Shown one piece after another: positions 1 to 6,891 of a DNA stretch of 64,000 nucleotides. Origin of the DNA: Streptomyces fuscichromogenes (GTDB lineage Bacteria; Actinomycetota; Actinomycetes; Streptomycetales; Streptomycetaceae); NCBI RefSeq assembly GCF_014645815.1, contig NZ_BMML01000020.1, positions 62,001 to 126,000 of the forward strand, in the 5' to 3' direction. The notes under the pieces were generated by a model. That model did not search any database and was not told the origin of the DNA. It saw nothing but the letters and a program-made list of their open reading frames with translations. The stretch's first letter is position 1, and every line of letters begins with the position of its first letter. The position numbers and the translations under genes were made by a program.

Positions 1-214
1 TGCGCGCGAGGCCGCGAGGCTCACCGGGACAGGTGGTGGCCGCCACGCTCGTGACCGGGTCTCCGACCTGCGGTCATCTGATCGATCAGCGCTGGAATCG
101 CCGCCGTCGAGGCCGCTGTTAGGCTGATTCTCTGAGGATGTTCCGGCACACCGTGCCCCACACTTTCCGGCGTGACGGAGTTCCGTTCCGGATGCACGGT
201 GAGGAAGCGCCCAT

Positions 215-2965
215 GTGGCATCCAAACCGCGACGACGCCCGACACCGCCCGGGGACGTCGACACCATGACCGGCGCCGCTCGTCCGCGGGCGTTCAGGCG
301 CGCCGGCCGCATCGTGGTGGTGGGCGCCTCGCTGGCGGGGCTGCGGGCCGCGGAGTCACTGCGCGACGAGGGGTTCACGGGATCGTTGACCATCGTCGGT
401 GACGAGCCGTGCGAGCCCTACGACCGTCCACCGCTGTCCAAGCAGGTGCTGACGGGGTGGGTGCCCGCCGACGCCACCACGTTGCCCCGGCGTCGCGCCG
501 TCGACGCGGAGTGGCTGCTGGGCGTGCCCGCCGACGGGCTGGACCTGGCCACCCACCACGTGCGTCTCGCCGACGGCCGCGAGATCCCCTTCGACCGGCT
601 GCTGATCGCCACCGGGGTACGGGCCCGGCCGTGGTTCGTCGAGTCCGAGGCGGCCCTGGCCGGAGTCTTCGTCGTGCGGACGCGCGAGCACGCCGAAGGC
701 CTGCGGCGGGCCCTCGCCACCGGGCCGTCCCGGGTACTGGTCGTCGGTGCGGGGTTCACCGGCTGCGAGATCGCCTCCGTCTGCCGGGAGCGGGGCATCC
801 CGGTGACGGTCGCCGAACTCGCGTCCGCCCCGCTGGCCGGGGCGCTCGGAACCGTGATCGGCGAGGTCGCGGCCGACCTGCAGCGCGCTCATGGCGTGGA
901 CCTGCGGTGCGGTGTCCAGGTCGTCCGGCTGGAGGGCGACGCGCGGGGACGGTTCCGCCGTGCTCGTCTCGACGACGGCTCCACGGTCGACGCCGAGGTG
1001 GCGGTGGTGGCGCTCGGGAGCATCCGCAACACCGAGTGGCTGCGGGGTTCGGGTCTGGCGGCGGGCGAGTGGGGAGTCACCTGCGACACGGGCTGCCGCG
1101 CCCTGGACACCAACGGCCAGGTCACCGGTGACGTCTTCGCCGCGGGGGACGTGGCCCGCTGCCCGGACCCCGTCGACGGGCACCGGCTCGTCGCGCTGGA
1201 GCACTGGGCGAACGCCGTGGCGCAGGCCGAGGTCGCGGCGCACAACATGGTCAGCGCCGAGGCCGGGCAACGGCCCCACCTGTCCGTCCCGCTGTTCTGG
1301 TCGATCCAGTTCGGCGTCAACATCAAGTCCGTCGGCGTGCCGGCCTTCGCCGACCAGGTGGTCGTCACCCAGGGATCGGTCGCCGACCACCGCTTCGTCG
1401 CCGCGTACGGCTTCCGGGGCCGGGTCACCGCTGCCGTCAGCTTCGACAACGGCAGGTCGCTGAACCACTACCGGCGGTTGATCGAGACGGCCGCGCCCTT
1501 CCCGCCCCGCTGCCCCACCCCCGACCGGCCCGCGGACCAGCACCCGGTGCCCGCCGGCTTCCCCGGCCCCGCCCGGTCCGAGCCGGACGCCACAGGCCAC
1601 GATCCGGGCGAACGCCGCCGTGTCCCGACCGTGCACCGGCATCGGCCACATCCGCCACATCCGCCGCATCCGCCGCATCCGCCGCATCCGCCGCATCCGC
1701 CGCATCCGCCGCATCCGCCGCATCCGCCGCAGGAATGCCCGACCACCGCGAGCGGAACCCCCGGCACACTGCGACGGGTCTACGACCGCTCCGCCCGAGC
1801 CGACCCCTACCCGCTCTACGCCGAACTGCGCGAGACGCCGGTGGCCCGGCAGGAGGACGGCAGCTACGTCATCAGCACCCACCGCGAGATCACGGACGTG
1901 CTGAACGACCCGCGTCTGAGTTCCGACGTACGCAACCTGTCGGGTCCGATGCCGTCGGACGAAGCCCCTTCGTCGTTCATCCACATGGACCCGCCCGAGC
2001 ACGACCGGCTGCGGCGGATGGCGATGCGGCCCTTCGGCCCCCCGCACACCCCTGGGCTGGTGAACGGGCTCGAAGGCTTCCTGACCGCCACCGTCGGGGG
2101 GCTGGTCGACGGTTTCGCGGACCAGGAGCGGATCGACGTCGTCGACGATCTCGCCCTCCCGCTCTCCTTGGCCGTCACCTGCCACGTGCTCGGCGTGCCA
2201 CGCGAGGACGAGCCGAGGTTCCACCGCTGGGTGCACGACATCATGGACTCGGTCGACTACGACCCCGCCACCGACCCGAAGGAGAGACGGGACAGGGGCG
2301 TGCGGGCCCGCGAGGACCTGCGCCGGTGCCTGGGCGAGCTGGTGGCACAGCGCCACGGCCGGCCGGGACACGGCCTGCTGTCACGGCTGGCCGACGACGA
2401 CGGGCCCGACGGCCGGATGACCGACGCCGACATCGTCGCCACCGCCAGACTGCTCCTTGTCGCCGGTCACGAGACCACCGCCAACCTCATCGCCAACGGG
2501 ATGCTGACGCTGCTGCGGCACCCTCAGATCCTGGAACGGCTGCGCGGCGAACCCGAACTGGTCGTCCTGCTGGTCGAGGAACTGCTGCGCTACGAGCCGC
2601 CCGTGCACGTCATTCCCTGGCGGGCCGCGTACAGCGACATCACCGTCGCCGACACCGTCATCCCCAAGGGCTCGCAGATCATGCTGATGCTCGCCTCCGG
2701 AAGCCGCGATCCGAAGCGCTTCCGCGATCCGGACCGCTTCGACCCGGACCGGCGTGACAACGCGCACCTGGGGTTCGGCAGCGGCACACACCTGTGCTTC
2801 GGCGCCCCGCTGGCCCGCCGGGAGACCCAGATCGCCCTGGGCGAGCTGGTACGACGCCTCGACCACCCCCGGCTGGTCGCCGACCCGCCGCCGTACCGGC
2901 GCAGTCCCGTCCTCCGGGGGCCGATCCATCTGGACATCGAGCAGGGTGACGGCGTGTCGTCGTGA
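215..2965 (+). CDS. Ferredoxin-reductase-like flavoprotein fused to cytochrome P450
   Basis: One 916-residue cytosolic protein joins an NAD(P)H-dependent FAD reductase (about residues 30-430) to a complete bacterial P450 (about 515-916). The reductase half shows the FAD motif VVVGASLAGLRAAESL, an NAD-type motif VLVVGAGFTGCEIA near residue 172, and GDVFAAGDVA. The P450 half has I-helix GHETT (751-755), ExxR as E789-R792, and heme cysteine C861 in FGSGTHLCFG. Between them lies a Pro/His-rich linker with nine HPP repeats. Bacterial class I P450s normally use a separate Fe-S ferredoxin, and no ferredoxin domain or neighbouring gene is visible. The GTG at 215 follows GAGGAAG by seven bases; ATG 266 is the alternative start. 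The substrate is unknown. The fusion is direct from one uninterrupted frame; single-chain electron transfer is inference. Confidence 0.85.
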   Translation: MASKPRRRPTPPGDVDTMTGAARPRAFRRAGRIVVVGASLAGLRAAESLRDEGFTGSLTIVGDEPCEPYDRPPLSKQVLTGWVPADATTLPRRRAVDAEWLLGVPADGLDLATHHVRLADGREIPFDRLLIATGVRARPWFVESEAALAGVFVVRTREHAEGLRRALATGPSRVLVVGAGFTGCEIASVCRERGIPVTVAELASAPLAGALGTVIGEVAADLQRAHGVDLRCGVQVVRLEGDARGRFRRARLDDGSTVDAEVAVVALGSIRNTEWLRGSGLAAGEWGVTCDTGCRALDTNGQVTGDVFAAGDVARCPDPVDGHRLVALEHWANAVAQAEVAAHNMVSAEAGQRPHLSVPLFWSIQFGVNIKSVGVPAFADQVVVTQGSVADHRFVAAYGFRGRVTAAVSFDNGRSLNHYRRLIETAAPFPPRCPTPDRPADQHPVPAGFPGPARSEPDATGHDPGERRRVPTVHRHRPHPPHPPHPPHPPHPPHPPHPPHPPHPPQECPTTASGTPGTLRRVYDRSARADPYPLYAELRETPVARQEDGSYVISTHREITDVLNDPRLSSDVRNLSGPMPSDEAPSSFIHMDPPEHDRLRRMAMRPFGPPHTPGLVNGLEGFLTATVGGLVDGFADQERIDVVDDLALPLSLAVTCHVLGVPREDEPRFHRWVHDIMDSVDYDPATDPKERRDRGVRAREDLRRCLGELVAQRHGRPGHGLLSRLADDDGPDGRMTDADIVATARLLLVAGHETTANLIANGMLTLLRHPQILERLRGEPELVVLLVEELLRYEPPVHVIPWRAAYSDITVADTVIPKGSQIMLMLASGSRDPKRFRDPDRFDPDRRDNAHLGFGSGTHLCFGAPLARRETQIALGELVRRLDHPRLVADPPPYRRSPVLRGPIHLDIEQGDGVSS
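1649..1729. repeat. Nine-copy 9-bp tandem repeat encoding (His-Pro-Pro)9
   Basis: Nine consecutive copies of CATCCGCCG (first copy ends CCA) lie in frame inside the reductase-P450 gene and encode residues 479-505. The near-perfect DNA identity, not just protein identity, suggests recent slippage expansion. Because the unit is a multiple of three, copy-number change lengthens or shortens the interdomain linker without breaking the frame. A polyproline-like rod with regularly spaced histidines could bind metal, which is speculation. Confidence 0.95.
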
Positions 2966-3459
2966 TCGGGCAGCCTCTGCCGGGAAATCCGAACTCGCGG
3001 CCGGACGAGCGCCGTTGCCGCACCGGCCGGCGGCGGAGTTCCGTGTTCTCGGACGTGCCTGGCGCGCGAGGTCCCCGGCATCCAGGCCGGGCCGGAACCG
3101 GAATGCATGGTTCCGTGACATCCGTCACAGCGGATCCGGGACCTCGCCGTACCCGATAGTAGAGACCACTCAAGCGACATGAGAGATTTGCCCGACTTGG
3201 GGCTCGCATGCGTCGCATCCGGATTCACGGCTTTTCGCCCGCGAGCCACCTTCATCCGTTCTGCGCGCACACAGGGATTCTGACGGGTCGACAGGATTTT
3301 TCGGCGCCCCGGAGCCCGGACCAGCGGGCTCCGCGCACATGACAAAGGCCGGCCGAGCCTACTAGGCGAGCTAGTACCGCGGCCCGTTGCGCTCCTTGTG
3401 AAGGCTTCCTAAGAATGACGAGCCGCAGGACGCCGCCGCAGCTCAGGAGCGGGTTACGC
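2966..3459. other. Intergenic region with hairpin and palindrome before the CAP gene
   Basis: No gene is supported in this 494-bp gap. It is less GC-rich than the flanking genes. It holds a perfect 8-bp hairpin (GGAGCCCG/CGGGCTCC, arms 3311-3318 and 3325-3332, six-base loop) and a nearby TACTAG palindrome. The region probably carries the terminator of the P450 fusion and the promoter or leader of the CAP gene. Confidence 0.5.
3360..3376. promoter_or_regulatory. Operator-like palindrome TACTAG-N5-CTAGTA
   Basis: Perfect 6-bp arms are separated by GCGAG, about 84 bases before the start of the secreted CAP protein. The form and position suit a binding site for a dimeric regulator. No regulator is encoded beside it and the factor is unknown. 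Confidence 0.4.
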
Positions 3460-4356
3460 ATGGGTAGACATCGCAAGAACACGCAGTACCGGCGGATGGT
3501 CATCGCTGCCGTCGCCGTGGGCACCGTGGGCATACCGTCCGCCGCCATGGCCTGTACCAACTGGCCCGACAGCGGCGGACGCCGGTCCGACAGCGCCGAG
3601 AACAGCGCGACGAAGAGTTCGTGGAACCAGAAGGAGTGGTGGAACGACGCGAGTTGGGGCCGCCCCTGGAACGCCGACCGGACCGGCCGGCCCTCGTGGA
3701 CGGCATCGGCGGCGCCGGGCGCCACGAGGTCCCCGAGCGCGTCCGCCGGCGCCACCAGCACTCCGAGCCCGTCCGCGAGCGCCACGAAGACTCCTCACGC
3801 CCCTGCGAGCGCCGCGAGGACCACCGCGCCGAAGCCGAAGGCCACGGCGTCTCGGCACACCGCACGGACCACCGCTCCCAAGCCCAGCGCCACCGCGGCG
3901 CCCAGCACCCGGACCACGACCGCCACCGCTTCCGCGGCCCCCAGGCCGTCGAGCACCCCGAAGCCCACCGCCACGGCCTCCGGAGTCGTGGCCCGGATCG
4001 TGGAACTCGTCAATGCCGAGCGCGGCAAGGTCGGCTGTTCGGCCCTGACCCTGAACACGACCCTGTCCAAGGTCGCACAGGCACACAGTGAGGACATGGC
4101 GCTTCACCAGAACATGTCGCACTCCGGGTCCGACGGCTCCTCCCCCGGAGACCGCATCACCGGCGCCGGGTACGCCTGGAGCGCCTACGGCGAGAACGTG
4201 GCCTACGGTTACGCCACTCCCGAGCAGGTCATGGCGGGCTGGATGGCCAGCCCCGGTCACAAGGCCAACATCCTCAACTGCGCGTTCAAGGAGATCGGCG
4301 TCGGTCTCGCGGAGCCCGGCGACTACTGGACCCAGGACTTCGCCACCGCCCGCTGA
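3460..4356 (+). CDS. Secreted CAP/SCP-domain protein
   Basis: This 298-residue exported protein begins MGRHRKNTQYRR, followed by a hydrophobic stretch ending in AAMA, a clear Sec signal with probable cleavage before CTNW. A Ser/Thr/Ala/Pro/Lys-rich low-complexity linker (about 75-185) leads to a C-terminal CAP (cysteine-rich secretory, PR-1-like) domain (about 188-298). That domain contains IVELVNAERGKVGCSAL, AHSEDMA, a histidine in MSHSG, GENVAYG and WMASPGHKANIL. Bacterial CAP proteins of this form are common in Streptomyces; their activity is mostly unknown. ATG 3460 is chosen because AGGAG at 3445-3449 precedes it and it begins the signal peptide; an in-frame start at 3415 would add 15 charged residues. 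Confidence 0.88.
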   Translation: MGRHRKNTQYRRMVIAAVAVGTVGIPSAAMACTNWPDSGGRRSDSAENSATKSSWNQKEWWNDASWGRPWNADRTGRPSWTASAAPGATRSPSASAGATSTPSPSASATKTPHAPASAARTTAPKPKATASRHTARTTAPKPSATAAPSTRTTTATASAAPRPSSTPKPTATASGVVARIVELVNAERGKVGCSALTLNTTLSKVAQAHSEDMALHQNMSHSGSDGSSPGDRITGAGYAWSAYGENVAYGYATPEQVMAGWMASPGHKANILNCAFKEIGVGLAEPGDYWTQDFATAR

Positions 4357-4733
4357 GCGGGTACGGCGCATCGCCACGCGGAGTGAGCGATCCCGGGGCG
4401 TGGCGGCGGCGTTCTTCGTCGCCCAGGGCGGCGGGCGGGGCCGGTGATCGCGCGGGGGGGCACGGCCCGCCCCGGCCGTGCCTCGTGCACGCGTCTACGC
4501 TGGCGGCCGCCGAACAGGAGACGCGCCGCGTCCGTCCGCCCCAGCCTCCTCTCCGTGACCGGATCGAACTGCTCCTGGTCGAGTTGGAGGACCTCAGCCC
4601 CTGCCTGTCCCTCGACCTGGTCCCCGACCGGTCCGGGACGCCTTCGTGGCCGGCCTGACGGCCTCCCTCCACCGGTTCCCGCACGCCCGGCCCCGCGACT
4701 GAGCGACACGCCGGCCGACGCACTCCCAAACTA
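4357..4733. other. Intergenic, no supported gene
   Basis: About 375 bp between the CAP gene and the acetyltransferase. Open frames exist on the plus strand (for example 4383-4658), but their predicted proteins have no recognisable domain, no good ribosome site and an arginine/proline-rich composition typical of noncoding frames at this GC content. Confidence 0.5.
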
Positions 4734-4750
4734 TTGCGTATCATTTGCAA
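4734..4750. promoter_or_regulatory. Zur-like palindrome overlapping a leaderless promoter
   Basis: The 17-base sequence TTGCGTATCATTTGCAA is an imperfect palindrome centred on C4742. Its inner 15 bases match the actinobacterial Zur pattern TGAAAATSATTTTCA at 11 positions (my recollection of the consensus). It contains TATCAT (4739-4744), a plausible -10 box six bases before GTG 4751, so a bound repressor would block the promoter. It resembles the stronger site at 5297-5311. Confidence 0.45.
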
Positions 4751-5299
4751 GTGCTTGAGTATCGCATCAGAACGGCCGGTGCGGCCCACCTCGACCAGGC
4801 GCGGGCCGTCATGCTCGACACCGTCCACCGGGACTTCGGGACCGGCTACGTGCCGCGCTGGCACGCGGACATCGTCGATCCGGAGTCCTTCTACCTGACC
4901 CCGCCCCGGCACACGCTGCTGGTCGCGGTGGACGAGACGGACGGGACGGTGGCCGCCACGGCGGCGCTGGACGCGCGGGGCCCCGCTCATCCGCCGAACC
5001 CCAGATGGCTGGCCGAGCGCTATCCGTCGGGCACGACCGCCCAGTTGCGGCGGGTGTACGTGCGCCCGGAGCACCGGCGGCGCGGGCTGGCCCGGCGACT
5101 GGTGGACGGGTTGCTGGACTTCGCCCGGACGGACGGCGGTTACCGGGCCGCGTATCTGCACGCCTACCCGCACTCGCCCGGGGCGATGGGGCTGTGGCGG
5201 ACGCTCGGCGAGGTCGTCTGCGACGAGCGGGAGGAACTGCCGGACGGCGGCAGCGGCGTCGTGCACTTCGAGATCCCCCTCACCCCCTTGCTTAAATGA
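4751..5299 (+). CDS. GNAT-family N-acetyltransferase
   Basis: A 182-residue acyl-CoA-dependent N-acyltransferase. The acetyl-CoA binding motif is visible as LRRVYVRPEHRRRGLARRLVDGLLDFAR (R/Q-x-x-G-x-A type), followed by YLHAYPHSPGAMGLWRTLGE. The acceptor substrate is unknown. GTG 4751 is preferred because it lies six bases after a TATCAT box, giving a leaderless transcript; TTG 4745 is possible but sits inside the palindrome. The stop codon overlaps the Zur-like box of the downstream transporter, and both genes have similar boxes. This suggests joint metal-responsive control and perhaps a role in modifying a metallophore, which is inference. Confidence 0.8.
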   Translation: MLEYRIRTAGAAHLDQARAVMLDTVHRDFGTGYVPRWHADIVDPESFYLTPPRHTLLVAVDETDGTVAATAALDARGPAHPPNPRWLAERYPSGTTAQLRRVYVRPEHRRRGLARRLVDGLLDFARTDGGYRAAYLHAYPHSPGAMGLWRTLGEVVCDEREELPDGGSGVVHFEIPLTPLLK

Positions 5300-5311
5300 A
5301 AATCATGTTCA
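5297..5311. promoter_or_regulatory. Probable Zur box upstream of the transporter
   Basis: TGAAAATCATGTTCA is a 7-1-7 palindrome with one mismatch per half and agrees at 14 of 15 positions with the Streptomyces Zur box as I recall it (TGAAAATSATTTTCA). The extended sequence ATGAAAATCATGTTCAT keeps the symmetry. It lies 70-84 bases before the start of the substrate-binding lipoprotein and overlaps the stop codon of the acetyltransferase gene. Confidence 0.65.
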
Positions 5312-5380
5312 TATGATGCGGATCGATGTCCGCCGAGACGCCCGGCCCTGGGAAGGGCCCTGAACGACAGAACGAGGACC

Positions 5381-6886
5381 ATGAGATCTCCCCGCCTTCG
5401 GCTGACGGCCGGTCTGCTGCTCGCACCGCTGCTCACCGGCTGTTTCTCCGCCTCCGGCGGCGACTCGTCCTCGGACTCCTCCGGTGCCGGTGACGGCGCC
5501 CGGCTGCGGGTGGCGCTCGCCTTCCCGCCCGCCGAGAACTACTCCCCCTACGGCCAGGACGCCATCGACCTGTCCCGGCTGGGCGTCGTCGAGGGCCTGA
5601 CCCGGCTGGACGCCAACGGCACCGCCGTACCCGCGCTCGCCACCTCCTGGAGCAGCGAACAGGGCGGCAGGAGCTGGCTGTTCACGCTGCGGGACGCCAG
5701 GTTCCAGGACGGCACCGAGGTCACCGCCGAGGCCGTCGCCGTCGCGCTCACCCGTGCCGCCGGGGCCGAGCCCGCCCCCGCCGCCCTCTCCGGGGTGAGG
5801 CTCACCGCGGCCGCCGTCGGCGCGGACCGGGTCAGGGTCGCCACCACCGTCGCCGACCCGGTGCTGCCGCTGCGGCTGAGCAACCCCGGTCTGGCGGTGT
5901 TCTCCCCGACGGCATACGGAAAGAACGGCAAGGTGAACCCGGTCGGCACCGCCACCGGCCCCTTCGAACTCACCAGGATCACCGGTGACACGGCCGCCGC
6001 CCTGGACCGCTTCGACGACTACTGGGGCGGACGCGCCCAGGCGTCCGGGATCGACGCGAAGTACGTCTCCGACGGCACCGCCCGTGCCAACGCCCTGCGC
6101 ACCGGTGACGTGGACATCGCCGAGGCGATCCCCGTCGCCCAGGTCGCCGCTCTGGACAAGGGCACCGCCCACGAGGTCAACACCGCCCGGAACACCAGCC
6201 TTTACCTCAACACCCGCAAGGGCGTGTTCAAGGACGCGGGCCTGCGCACCGCCGCGCGGGAGGCGATCGACACCACCGCGGTCGTCAAGGGTGTGTACGA
6301 GGGCTACGCCGAGCCCGCCCAGGGGCTGTTCGGCCAGGCCTTGACCTGGGCGGCGGGCAGGAGGACGGTGCCCGCCGGCCGGGCGGCGGCCACCGACGCC
6401 GAGGGCAGGAGCATCACGGTCGCCACCTACAGCGACCGGCCCGAGCTGCCGGAGACCGCCCAGGTGCTCCAACAGCAGCTGGAGCAGGCCGGCTTCACGG
6501 TGAGGCTGGAGGTACGGACCTACGCCCGGCTCGAAGGCGACCTGCTGGCAGGGAAGTTCGACGCCACCGTCGCCTCCCGCAACATGATGCTGGACACCGG
6601 CGACCCGGTCACCGTCCTGGCCGGCGACTACACCTGCGACGGCTCCTACAACCTGTCGTTCCTGTGCGACAAGGGCGTCGACGCGCTGGTGGCCGCCGCC
6701 GGGACGAAGTCCGATCCCGCCGAGCGGCAGGACGCGGCGATGAAGGCGGAGGCCGCGATCCTCCGCACCGACGCGGTGATCCCCCTCGTCCACCTCAAGG
6801 TCGTCACCGGCATCGGCAGGTCCGTCAAGGGTGCCGTACTCGACCCCTACGAGCGGGAGTTCGTCGGCACCGGGACCCGGCGCTGA
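5381..6886 (+). CDS. Family 5 (NikA/DppA-type) ABC substrate-binding lipoprotein
   Basis: A 501-residue lipoprotein: signal peptide with lipobox LLTGC, a Ser/Gly/Asp tether, then an SBP_bac_5 fold with LGVVEGLTRLDANGTAVPALATSW, FTLRDARFQDGTEVTAEAV and GTATGPFELTRI. This family binds oligopeptides, nickel complexes, or metal-metallophore complexes such as staphylopine. Start ATG 5381 follows GAGGA. It is followed five bases later by the fused permease. The Zur-like box upstream argues for zinc or zincophore uptake rather than nutritional peptide import, but the ligand is not shown by the sequence. No ATPase gene is adjacent. Confidence 0.85.
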   Translation: MRSPRLRLTAGLLLAPLLTGCFSASGGDSSSDSSGAGDGARLRVALAFPPAENYSPYGQDAIDLSRLGVVEGLTRLDANGTAVPALATSWSSEQGGRSWLFTLRDARFQDGTEVTAEAVAVALTRAAGAEPAPAALSGVRLTAAAVGADRVRVATTVADPVLPLRLSNPGLAVFSPTAYGKNGKVNPVGTATGPFELTRITGDTAAALDRFDDYWGGRAQASGIDAKYVSDGTARANALRTGDVDIAEAIPVAQVAALDKGTAHEVNTARNTSLYLNTRKGVFKDAGLRTAAREAIDTTAVVKGVYEGYAEPAQGLFGQALTWAAGRRTVPAGRAAATDAEGRSITVATYSDRPELPETAQVLQQQLEQAGFTVRLEVRTYARLEGDLLAGKFDATVASRNMMLDTGDPVTVLAGDYTCDGSYNLSFLCDKGVDALVAAAGTKSDPAERQDAAMKAEAAILRTDAVIPLVHLKVVTGIGRSVKGAVLDPYEREFVGTGTRR

Positions 6887-6891
6887 AGCCC

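Noticed and set aside
115..140. TTAGGCT-containing sequence resembling half of an iron box near the window start
   Set aside because: Only one half-site fits the DmdR/IdeR pattern; the other half does not match, so iron control is not supported.
356..2371. A 671-codon open frame antisense to the reductase-P450 gene
   Set aside because: It is a shadow frame created by high GC at third positions of the true gene; it includes the complement of the HPP repeat (RRM repeats) and no domain.
3100..3459. Possible cyclic-di-AMP (ydaO-type) riboswitch before the GRHR-type secreted protein
   Set aside because: Such switches often precede Streptomyces cell-wall lytic proteins, but I could not find the conserved core sequence or its pairing here.
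4383..4758. Open frames between the CAP and acetyltransferase genes
   Set aside because: No ribosome site, no domain, and composition like noncoding frames; they also run across the Zur-like palindrome.
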